Positions 30,843 through 37,766 of a stretch of 37,766 bases of DNA are shown here, one piece after another. The position numbers and the translations under genes are program-made. A model generated the notes under the pieces. That model saw nothing but the letters and a program-made list of their open reading frames with translations. It did not search any database and had not been told where the DNA came from. The stretch's first letter is position 1. Each line of letters starts with the position of its first letter. Source of the DNA: JAYFRC01 sp034926415. Lineage in GTDB: Bacteria > Bacillota > Clostridia > Oscillospirales > Oscillospiraceae. The DNA is taken from contig JAYFRC010000006.1 of NCBI GenBank assembly GCA_034926415.1, positions 1 through 37,766 on the forward strand, written 5' to 3'.

Positions 30843-33177
30843 ATGGATCATATCCTCATCCGTCCTCATAGCGGTGATATCCGCCCTGCGTTTTATCCTG
30901 CGCGGCAAGATAAGTCTGCGCCTTCAATACGCGCTTTGGGCACTGGTGCTTGTAAGACTGCTTGTGCCGGTTAGCTTTGGCGTGAGCCCTGTCAGCGTTA
31001 TGAACGCGCTGCCGGATGCTCTGCCGGAAACGGCAGTATCCGTTGGCGTGCCGGCAAACGCATATGCGCCCTCAGAGGGAGCGGCACCGGAATCGTCCAT
31101 CCCTGCCACGCCGGAAAGCGCTGATGCGGAGGAAAATATTCAGGACGGCGTATCTGATATAAATACCCGTGTCATCGATTGGGGATTCCTTGCGCTGGTT
31201 GTCTGGCTCGCCGGCTTCGCCGCTGTCGGCCTGTTCCTGCTCATAGCGAATCTTAGATTCTCTGTCAGGCTGAAAAGCGACAGGCGCATGACCGGCATCT
31301 CGGAATATCCTTTGCCGGTCTATCTCTCCGGTATGGTGGAAACGCCCTGCATGTTCGGCTTGTTCCATCCCGCAATCTACGTCACGCAAGAGGCGCAGGA
31401 GGACGAGAAAATTTTGCGCCATGTGCTTGAACACGAGGCAACTCATTACCGCCACGGTGATCATATCTGGGCGATGCTGCGCTGCGTGTGTCTGGCGCTG
31501 CACTGGTATAGCCCGCTTGTGTGGCTTGCCGCCTCGCTTTCCATGCGGGACGCCGAGCTTGCCTGTGACGAGGGTACTATCAAACGGATCGGCGAGGAGT
31601 GGCGGTGCGACTACGGCCGTTCAATCGTGGGCCTTACCTGCAGAAAGCACACCGCCGGTACGCTTCTGAGCACGGCAACCACCATGACCGGCAGTAAAAA
31701 GAGCATTAAGGAGCGCATCGTTCTTATTGCGAAGAAACCGAAGACGGCGCTTTATACCCTTGTCGCCGTGATTCTTGTCGCGGCAGTGGCGGTGTGCGGC
31801 ACTTTCACGAGTGCGAAAGGCGCAGCTCTCCCCGCCGCGGAAGCGGATTCCTCCTCCACTGCCCCCTCCGTGAGTCAGTCCATGACGGGCGCCGACGCCT
31901 ATACCATCCCGCTGTCAGATATCGAACCGTATCAGGCATCGGAGGTTGAGGTCACTACGGCGGACAGTTCCGATATTGCGTCCGTGATTGTATCCTATGT
32001 CTGTGACAGGGGAACAGAGGTTATGTTCTACCGGGCACAAAATGGGGATATTTATGGCGCCTATATGATGGATGACGATACGGTAGTACAGTTCGCTCAG
32101 GGATATTGGGCTGATAACAACTGGGGCTATCAGGACGGATACGATATTAAACCATATAAGAATGTGTTCGGACACGATGGGTTTTATGTCGTCTATCCGG
32201 CCGGCGCGGCTTTTATTGCAAATGATTATTATTATTTTGAGCCAGATGGTACGCTGAAGCTCATGATTCACTGCTGCAATAATGTGCTTGCACAGGACTT
32301 AGATGGAGACGGAGCAACGGAATTACTATGGTTCTATCATGGCGGAGAGCTTGCCTACTATTGCTTTGAACAAAATGGGGTAATTTATGAAGCCGACCTG
32401 AATGCTCTTTTGACGGCAGAGTTTCCGGATTGGAGTATAGGTTTCGATCAGGATTCCGTCAATGACGGGACGCTTGGAATGATTTATGGGCTATCCGGGG
32501 AAGACAGCACCGCAACATACTATGGCGAAATCAAATTTACGGAGGATTCCCTGATGGTCTATGAACAGCCGAGTGAGGTCTGGCTGCTGCAGCGGGAGGA
32601 CTATGAAGTCGGCCTGCGCAATCAGGGCGATCAGACCGAAATACTTCTGCGGCGGGACGGAGCCGTTACGGTGCTCGGCAGCGTACCGTCCAATTCCGGC
32701 TCGGATATGCGGTATTCTCTGCGTTCCTTCGACGCAATCCCGGAGCTGAGCGGCTTTGTTCTTGAGAATTTGACCAGCTATGGCTGGGGCTACTGCTCGT
32801 ACTATGCGGTGCGGGACAATTCTGCGGTCTGCTTTGCGCAGAGCTTCGGCGTGGACATGACCGACATTGCCGAGGATCTGGACGGCGACGGCCATGCGGA
32901 GCTGATATGCAATGTCACCTATAATGCGGACGGGGTAAACGACGTGTTCGTTTACCGGATGAAGGACGGGATTCCCCAAGTGGCCGATGTCAAGGATGCG
33001 ATGCTGAACATACCGGAAGACAAGCATTTGGCGTGTCTGGCCTCTGCTGCTTATGACAGCAATACCGGGTCTGTCACGCTTGAATACCGAATCGAGGGAG
33101 AGGACGACTGGCGCGTCGAAACGGCGCCCATTGATTATAATAGTCTGCAATTTGAAAATTTCACCGCGACATGGTAG
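30835..33177 (+). CDS. BlaR1-like M56 membrane metalloprotease with a non-penicillin-binding ectodomain
   Basis: A 780-residue sensor-protease. Membrane segments lie at about 2-20, 29-48, 115-140 and 298-320. The cytosolic zinc protease has H200-EAT-H204 (HExxH) and the ELACDE glutamate (Glu241). In BlaR1 the part after the last helix is a penicillin sensor with an SxxK serine. Here it is a 455-residue extracellular region with no SxxK/KTG pattern seen but with two calcium-type motifs, DLDGDGATEL (488-) and DLDGDGHAEL (681-), as in FG-GAP/EF-hand-like repeats. The presumed role is to cleave the BlaI-type repressor on an external signal. Stop is TAG at 33175. Confidence 0.87.
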   Translation: MTEWIISSSVLIAVISALRFILRGKISLRLQYALWALVLVRLLVPVSFGVSPVSVMNALPDALPETAVSVGVPANAYAPSEGAAPESSIPATPESADAEENIQDGVSDINTRVIDWGFLALVVWLAGFAAVGLFLLIANLRFSVRLKSDRRMTGISEYPLPVYLSGMVETPCMFGLFHPAIYVTQEAQEDEKILRHVLEHEATHYRHGDHIWAMLRCVCLALHWYSPLVWLAASLSMRDAELACDEGTIKRIGEEWRCDYGRSIVGLTCRKHTAGTLLSTATTMTGSKKSIKERIVLIAKKPKTALYTLVAVILVAAVAVCGTFTSAKGAALPAAEADSSSTAPSVSQSMTGADAYTIPLSDIEPYQASEVEVTTADSSDIASVIVSYVCDRGTEVMFYRAQNGDIYGAYMMDDDTVVQFAQGYWADNNWGYQDGYDIKPYKNVFGHDGFYVVYPAGAAFIANDYYYFEPDGTLKLMIHCCNNVLAQDLDGDGATELLWFYHGGELAYYCFEQNGVIYEADLNALLTAEFPDWSIGFDQDSVNDGTLGMIYGLSGEDSTATYYGEIKFTEDSLMVYEQPSEVWLLQREDYEVGLRNQGDQTEILLRRDGAVTVLGSVPSNSGSDMRYSLRSFDAIPELSGFVLENLTSYGWGYCSYYAVRDNSAVCFAQSFGVDMTDIAEDLDGDGHAELICNVTYNADGVNDVFVYRMKDGIPQVADVKDAMLNIPEDKHLACLASAAYDSNTGSVTLEYRIEGEDDWRVETAPIDYNSLQFENFTATW

Positions 33178-33276
33178 AGAATTGAACCAGCAGGCGGCGG
33201 ATATTCTGTTTTGCCGGGATATGGTTTGCCCCCTTGCTTTAGTGAGGTCGGCGTTAAGGAGAGAACTAAAACTATT

Positions 33277-34041
33277 ATGAATTATAAGAAACCCGCGTTT
33301 TGGATTATTGCAGCGGCCGTTGTTGCCTGCGTTGTTGCTGCAGTGTATTTTTTGACGAGTCCGAAGGATCAGGCTAAACCTATTGATACGCAGGCGAATC
33401 AGGAGGATCAGGATAACACGATTGAGACAACGCCGGAAGAAACGGATTATTCGGGATACGACGAGCTTATTGCCGAGGCAAAGGATGTGCTCGAAAATTT
33501 TGACGGCAACTATCCGGAAGAGGAACCGTTCAGCAGTGTAATTTATCAGCATTGGGACTATGAAACGCTTGGTTATCTGATAAAAGACATCGACGGCAAC
33601 GGCGTAGATGAACTCATATTTGGCGCAAATACGGACGGCTGGGATGACGGCAGCTGGGACGGCGTCGTCTATGACGTCTATACGATAGTAAACGGTGAAG
33701 CGGTTCATGTGCTGGACGGATGGGAGAGAAACCGATATTATCTCTGTGAAAATGGCTGCATTGCCAACGAGGGCTCAAGCAGCGCTTTTGAGTCCAGATA
33801 CAGCTATTATACATACAGCGGAACCGAATTGACCATGTTGGAATCTGTTCTATATTACGGCTGGCAGGATGAAGAGCATCCATGGTTTTATTCAACCGAG
33901 GATGAACCCGATGTCAAAAATGCCGAACCGATCAGCCAGGAGAAAGCCACAGAGGGCATGAACAAATATGTTCACGAACATCCACAATACACACCATTTG
34001 TTGAAAGCAGCGCCTCCGCAAATACCGGCTCCGCCTCATAA
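33277..34041 (+). CDS. C-terminal remnant of a second M56 (BlaR1-like) protein: membrane-anchored ectodomain
   Basis: A 254-residue open frame with one membrane helix (about 8-28, after NYKKPAFW) and an acidic extracellular domain carrying DIDGNGVDELIFG (104-). The M56-like sequence extends upstream of this ATG: CFSEVGVKERTKTIMNYKKP is the juxtamembrane stretch of clostridial BlaR1 proteins. The frame is open back to the TAG that ends the preceding gene, in the same frame. The protease half is missing, so this is a 5'-truncated copy. It may be expressed by read-through, from this ATG (GGAG 15 nt upstream, poor spacing), or from TTG 33211; it may also be a pseudogene. Confidence 0.6.
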   Translation: MNYKKPAFWIIAAAVVACVVAAVYFLTSPKDQAKPIDTQANQEDQDNTIETTPEETDYSGYDELIAEAKDVLENFDGNYPEEEPFSSVIYQHWDYETLGYLIKDIDGNGVDELIFGANTDGWDDGSWDGVVYDVYTIVNGEAVHVLDGWERNRYYLCENGCIANEGSSSAFESRYSYYTYSGTELTMLESVLYYGWQDEEHPWFYSTEDEPDVKNAEPISQEKATEGMNKYVHEHPQYTPFVESSASANTGSAS

Positions 34042-34047
34042 GCATGT

Positions 34048-34084
34048 AAAGGGGCGGACAGCCGAAACTGTCCGCCTCTTTATC
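34048..34084 (+). terminator. Intrinsic terminator closing the BlaI/BlaR1 region
   Basis: 14-bp stem (34048-34061 with 34068-34081, one G-T pair) with core GGCGGACAG / CTGTCCGCC, a 6-nt loop and TTTAT at the end. A second weak hairpin with a TTTTTT run lies near 34126-34156. Confidence 0.75.
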
Positions 34085-34196
34085 GGGATCTATCCCCCGG
34101 TTCACTTTTTGCCTCTATGACGCTGCGCCTTAAAACGGCGTGGCTGTTTTTTGTTTCAAAAATACGATGCGGCGCGATTATTCTGCGACAATGCCG

Positions 34197-35423
34197 TCAG
34201 GCTTTTTCTATCTGCGGGAGTTGGACTATGAACGTCGTGCTGTCGGTCTCCCCGCTTTCGACCCATATCTTTCCGTTATGCTGAAGCACGATGCTCTGCG
34301 CTATGGCAAGGCCGAGACCGAAGCTGCCGTTGTTTTGGCGCGAGGCGTCGGCGCGATAGAAACGCTCGAATATATGCTCGCACTGCTCGCTTGTCAATTT
34401 TTCGCCATGATTATTGACTTTCAGAGTCAGCTTTTTACCGTCGCCGTGGAGCGAAATCCTGACCTCTCCGCCGTCCGGCGAATACTTGCAGGCATTATCG
34501 AGCAGAATTGATACGAGCTGCTTCAGCTTTGCCGCATCGCCCCGGACATACAGGCCCTCGTCAACTTCGTCCGTAAGGTTCCTTCCGCTTTCAAAAAATG
34601 TCGGCTCGGCGAGCAGTATGGATTCGGACGCGGCGTCCGCGAAATCCACGGTCTCCATAACCGGCGCTATCGCGCCGCTGTCGGACTGGGCAAGGCAGAG
34701 CATCTCCTCGACCAGCGTCTTCATGCGCTCGGCCGCCACCTTGATATTATCGGTCCACCGCTTTTCGTGCTCCTCGTCCGTCCCGTCGTGGGTCATGAGC
34801 ATATCCGCGTTGGACAATATGATCGTCAGCGGGGTCTTGAGCTCGTGCGACGCATCCGCGATGAACTGCTGCTGCTGTTCCCAGCTCTTCTGCACGGGCT
34901 TGACCGCCCATCTTGCAAGAAGCATGCTTATGATGAAAAACACGACGAAACATGCGCCGCCTATGGCTATGCTGTTAATCGTCATGCGATTCATAGTCCT
35001 CGCTTCCGAAGACGTGTCGACAAATGCTATCTTCCAGCCGTTGTTCGTCGTCACACGGTAGTAGCGAAGATTATATCCGGATATTGTTCCCTCGTCGTCG
35101 GCCGCGGTTATGGTCTGCATTATCAGCGTCTCTACGGCATCCTCGTCATCGAGGACGAAATACTTGCTGTCCGCCACGACGGCGCGGCCGCTCCTGTCCA
35201 CAGACAAAGTGAAGTACGGCGTCGATATGTCGCTTCCGCTGCCTCCCGGAAGTCCGGGGCGATACGTGTCGCCCTGGTCGACGACGCGCTGAAGCAGCAT
35301 TTTGCTGTCGCGAACGAGTCCGCTGTGCGTCACATATAGCACGGTCGAAAACAGCGCGACGAGTATCATCGTCACTATAATCATATTTATAAAGACGAAT
35401 TTTCGTCTGAGCTTCTTTATCAT
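34197..35423 (-). CDS. Sensor histidine kinase
   Basis: A 408-residue membrane kinase. Two membrane helices (about 12-32 and 152-172) flank an extracytoplasmic sensor region of about 120 residues. There is no clear HAMP domain; the helix leads directly into the H-box ASHELKTPLT (phospho-acceptor His193). The ATPase domain has the N-box LLDNACKYS, ERFYRAD and GSFGLGLAIA. It follows its response regulator by 16 nt. The signal is unknown. GAAGGA upstream is somewhat distant from the ATG. Confidence 0.92.
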   Translation of the reverse strand: MIKKLRRKFVFINMIIVTMILVALFSTVLYVTHSGLVRDSKMLLQRVVDQGDTYRPGLPGGSGSDISTPYFTLSVDRSGRAVVADSKYFVLDDEDAVETLIMQTITAADDEGTISGYNLRYYRVTTNNGWKIAFVDTSSEARTMNRMTINSIAIGGACFVVFFIISMLLARWAVKPVQKSWEQQQQFIADASHELKTPLTIILSNADMLMTHDGTDEEHEKRWTDNIKVAAERMKTLVEEMLCLAQSDSGAIAPVMETVDFADAASESILLAEPTFFESGRNLTDEVDEGLYVRGDAAKLKQLVSILLDNACKYSPDGGEVRISLHGDGKKLTLKVNNHGEKLTSEQCEHIFERFYRADASRQNNGSFGLGLAIAQSIVLQHNGKIWVESGETDSTTFIVQLPQIEKA

Positions 35424-35439
35424 CTCTTATGTCTATCCT

Positions 35440-36120
35440 TCATTCTTCGGCAATCTCCAGATGATAGCCGACCATGCGCACGGTGTGTATCGATACGGAG
35501 GACTTAAGGTGCGTCAGCTTCTTGCGCAAAAACGAAATATACGCCTCAACATTGTTGTCGTAAACCTCGCTGTCGTAACCCCAGACCTTCGTTATAAGCG
35601 TTTCCTTTGTAAGTATGTTCGCCTGATTTATCATAAGAAGACGCATTATCTCAAACTCCGTCCGGCTCAGGCGCACGGACTTTTCACCGCAGGAGAGAAG
35701 ATACGAAGCCAGGTTCAGCGTCAGGTCGCCGTACCTTGCCTCGTCAAGCACGATCGAGTCGGACTGCCGGCGCGACACCGCGCGTATGCAGGCGAGAAGC
35801 TCGCTCGTCTCAAACGGCTTTGTGAGATAATAATCCGCGCCGGAATCGAGTCCCTGTACCCGGTCGCCTAGCTGCGTCCTTGCCGTCAGCATTATTATCG
35901 GGGTGCGTATGTTTTCCTCGCGGAGGCGCTTCACGACCGCGAAGCCGTCCATCTTTGGCAGCATAACGTCCATAAGTATCACGTCATATATTCCGCTCAT
36001 AGCGTCGTCGAGCCCGGCCTCTCCGTCAAGCGCGATATCGGCGGAGTAATGCTTGTCCTCCATTATGTCCTTTATCGTGCGCGCGAGGCGCTCCTCGTCC
36101 TCTACAATCAGTATTCGCAT
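35440..36120 (-). CDS. OmpR/PhoB-family response regulator
   Basis: A 226-residue regulator. The receiver domain has Asp8-Glu9, phospho-acceptor Asp51 in LMDVMLPKMDG, Thr/Ala in MLTAR and Lys100 in LTKPFE. The C-terminal winged helix has RLSRTEFEIMRLL and VEAYISFLRKKL. AGAGGGG precedes the ATG. It is the first gene of the pair with the histidine kinase, and its promoter is divergent from pepT. Confidence 0.94.
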   Translation of the reverse strand: MRILIVEDEERLARTIKDIMEDKHYSADIALDGEAGLDDAMSGIYDVILMDVMLPKMDGFAVVKRLREENIRTPIIMLTARTQLGDRVQGLDSGADYYLTKPFETSELLACIRAVSRRQSDSIVLDEARYGDLTLNLASYLLSCGEKSVRLSRTEFEIMRLLMINQANILTKETLITKVWGYDSEVYDNNVEAYISFLRKKLTHLKSSVSIHTVRMVGYHLEIAEE

Positions 36121-36170
36121 CTTCGCAGCCCCTCTCTTCCGTTTCGAACATTATTCGCCCCATTATTTAT

Positions 36171-36200
36171 ATTATACTATTATGATATTCTGAATTGCAA
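36171..36200 (-). promoter_or_regulatory. Promoter of the two-component system
   Basis: Minus strand TTGCAA (36195-36200), 18-nt spacer, TATAAT (36171-36176). The -35 hexamer is palindromic and is also the -35 of the divergent pepT promoter. Confidence 0.55.
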
Positions 36201-36223
36201 CTGAAACGGCATGATGGTAAAAT
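36195..36223 (+). promoter_or_regulatory. Promoter of pepT
   Basis: TTGCAA (36195-36200), 17-nt spacer, TAAAAT (36218-36223) with an extended -10 (TGG). Confidence 0.55.
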
Positions 36224-36257
36224 AATTCAGGACAAAACGCTGAAAGGAATCCGGACA

Positions 36258-37466
36258 ATGAACGCTCTTGAACGATTTCTCAAATACGTCGCTTTCGACA
36301 CGCGGTCGGATGAAAATTCCGGCACGCATCCGAGCTCAGAAAAGGAGAAGCTCCTCGGCGCTTACCTCGTGCGCGAGCTGCTGGAGATTGGCCTCGCGGA
36401 CGCCTCAATGGACGATCACGGCTACGTCAGCGCGCATCTGCTCGCATCCGAGGGGCGCGGCGGCATCCCCGCCGTCGGGCTCATAGCGCACATGGACACC
36501 TCGCCTGACGCGCCCGGTGAAAACGTGAAGCCGCGCGTGATAAAATACGACGGCGGAATCGTCGACATCGGAAACGGCGTCTCGCTCGACCCGGGATACT
36601 ACGAAAACCTCGCAAAATACGCGGGGCGTGAGATAGTGGTCACCGACGGCAGCACGCTGCTCGGCGCAGACGACAAGGCCGGGGTAGCGGAGATCGTCTC
36701 GGCTATGGAGCGCCTTATAAATCATCCCGAGATACCACACGGCCCAGTGGCCGTATGCTTTACCCCAGACGAAGAGATAGGCGGGGGCACGGATTTCTTT
36801 AACCTTGAGAGCTTCGGCGCGGAGACGGCGTACACTGTGGACGGAGGAAGGCTCGGCGAGATAGAGTACGAAAATTTCAACGCCGCCAACGCCAGTGTCT
36901 TTCTGCGCGGGATAAACGTTCATCCCGGCGACGCAAAGAACAAAATGCGAAACGCGATACTGATCGCCAACGAATTCATCAATATGATGCCTCCCGCCGA
37001 GACGCCCGCTCACACCGAGGGCTACGAAGGCTTTTTTCACATCAACCGCATCGAGGGCACGGAGACCGAAGCGAGCGTTTATATGCTCATCCGCGACCAC
37101 GACCGCGCGAAATTTGACGAGCGCAAGCGCCGTCTCGGACGCATCGCCGCATACCTGAATTCAAAATATGGCAGAGGCGCGGCAACGCTTTATATAAGCG
37201 ACAGCTACTTCAACATGCGCGAAATGATAGAGCCGCACATGGAGCTCATCGACCGGGCAAAACGCGCATTTTCGCGCACCGGGATAGAACCGCGCACCGT
37301 ACCCGTCCGCGGAGGCACAGACGGAGCCAAGCTCTCGTTTATGGGACTGCCCTGCCCGAATCTCAGCACCGGCGGAGAAAACTTCCACTGCGTGCAGGAA
37401 TTCATACCCGCCGACGCCCTTGAAAAAATGACGGAGGTGCTCGTTGAGCTCGTCCGCGCGGAATGA
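36258..37466 (+). CDS. pepT: Peptidase T (tripeptide aminopeptidase)
   Basis: Zinc M20-family cytosolic aminopeptidase that removes the N-terminal residue of tripeptides. The 402-residue chain (family about 410) has LIAHMDTSPD (first zinc ligand), GADDKAG (bridging Asp), FTPDEEIGGG (catalytic Glu and ligand), GGTDGAKLSFMGLP and GGENFHCVQEF. The start at 36258 has AAAGGA 9 nt upstream; the frame extends to 36195 but that part overlaps the promoter. It is monocistronic, ended by a bidirectional terminator. Confidence 0.94.
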   Translation: MNALERFLKYVAFDTRSDENSGTHPSSEKEKLLGAYLVRELLEIGLADASMDDHGYVSAHLLASEGRGGIPAVGLIAHMDTSPDAPGENVKPRVIKYDGGIVDIGNGVSLDPGYYENLAKYAGREIVVTDGSTLLGADDKAGVAEIVSAMERLINHPEIPHGPVAVCFTPDEEIGGGTDFFNLESFGAETAYTVDGGRLGEIEYENFNAANASVFLRGINVHPGDAKNKMRNAILIANEFINMMPPAETPAHTEGYEGFFHINRIEGTETEASVYMLIRDHDRAKFDERKRRLGRIAAYLNSKYGRGAATLYISDSYFNMREMIEPHMELIDRAKRAFSRTGIEPRTVPVRGGTDGAKLSFMGLPCPNLSTGGENFHCVQEFIPADALEKMTEVLVELVRAE

Positions 37467-37484
37467 TCTGCTATCAATAAAAAT

Positions 37485-37526
37485 TAAATTCCCGGAACGG
37501 CTATCGTTCCGGGAATTTACATTTTT
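37485..37526. terminator. Bidirectional intrinsic terminator between pepT and folA
   Basis: Perfect 15-bp stem (37485-37499 with 37505-37519) with core CCCGGAACG / CGTTCCGGG and a 5-nt loop. ATTTTTT follows on the plus strand and an A-run precedes it for the minus strand. Confidence 0.88.
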
Positions 37527-37554
37527 TACCATCTCAAAAATGGGTAATACTATA

Positions 37555-37766
37555 TTACAGCCTGTCGTTCACGTAATCGACGAAGCTGTATTCTAGGCCG
37601 TTGTGCTCAAAAAACTCGCTTTCACGCTCTATTTTCCAGTTCGGCGTGTCTCCGAGGTCGGGGAAAAAGCTGTCCGCGTCGGGGCAGGCGTCCACGCGCG
37701 TGACGTAAGCTCTGCGGCATTGCGGAAGCAGCATGCGATAAACCGACTCTCCGCCGATAACGAACA
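37555..37766 (-). CDS. folA: Dihydrofolate reductase, 3' part (runs off the window)
   Basis: Only the last 69 codons are present; the start lies beyond the window end. The reading (FVIGGESVYRMLLPQCRRAY, then VTRVDACPDADSFFPDL and the end SFVDYVNDRL) matches the C-terminal third of bacterial dihydrofolate reductase: the IGGxxxY nucleotide-binding turn, the YVTRVD strand and the FFPDL segment. The enzyme reduces dihydrofolate to tetrahydrofolate with NADPH. The stop is TAA at 37555-37557, just behind the shared terminator. Confidence 0.88.
   Translation of the reverse strand, partial: FVIGGESVYRMLLPQCRRAYVTRVDACPDADSFFPDLGDTPNWKIERESEFFEHNGLEYSFVDYVNDRL

Noticed and set aside
32491..33708. A 405-codon minus-strand open frame over blaR1 and the M56 remnant
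   Set aside because: It is rich in Ile, Arg and Val with no recognisable domain, and lies opposite a well-supported M56 ectodomain.

Overview
The window is a gene-dense stretch of roughly 55% G+C from an anaerobic Gram-positive bacterium, most likely a gut-type clostridium of the Oscillospiraceae/Ruminococcaceae kind. The signs are strong AAAGGAGG-type ribosome binding sites, intrinsic terminators, a two-gene minimal SUF-type Fe-S module, tandem 2-hydroxyacyl-CoA dehydratase activase genes, split ThrE exporters and BlaI/BlaR1-type and OmpR-type regulators. No rRNA, tRNA, CRISPR array, prophage or insertion sequence was seen, and no gap without a gene exceeds 300 bases. Promoters, operators and terminators were found by eye.

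Layout. 1-3.3 kb: murI, a DUF1934 gene and argS (minus strand). 3.3-4.6 kb: an HD hydrolase and an unknown acidic protein. 4.6-6.9 kb: a ferritin-like protein divergent from a sufC/sufB-like pair. 6.9-8.8 kb: a family 2 glycosyltransferase and a membrane PAP2 phosphatase. 8.9-11.3 kb: serC-serA. 11.35-15.2 kb (minus): apbE, a NusG-domain-II protein, a Gx transporter, a CbxX-type AAA ATPase and a nitroreductase, read here as one flavin/redox operon. 15.4-16.2 kb: an unknown polytopic membrane protein. 16.4-20.8 kb: a two-gene version of the large BadF/HgdC-type activase that is usually a single chain. 20.9-21.9 kb: asparaginase. 21.96-23.8 kb (minus): a 35-residue cysteine-rich peptide, an HD protein and the two halves of a Thr/Ser exporter. 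24.0-26.7 kb (minus): tex and a zinc-ribbon membrane protein. 26.9-28.8 kb: htpG. 28.9-29.5 kb (minus): an XRE regulator with a membrane partner. 29.8-30.2 kb: a small unknown gene.

30.35-34.08 kb is the most unusual part. A BlaI-type repressor with a consensus promoter and palindromic operator is followed by a BlaR1-like M56 metalloprotease. The protease ectodomain carries DxDGDG motifs instead of a penicillin-binding domain. After a single in-frame TAG comes the C-terminal remnant of a second M56 protein. The region looks more A+T-rich than its surroundings and lies between a perfect 23-bp hairpin and a terminator, so it may have been acquired.

34.2-37.8 kb: an OmpR-type two-component system (minus) divergent from pepT, the two promoters apparently sharing one palindromic -35 box, and then the 3' end of folA running off the window.
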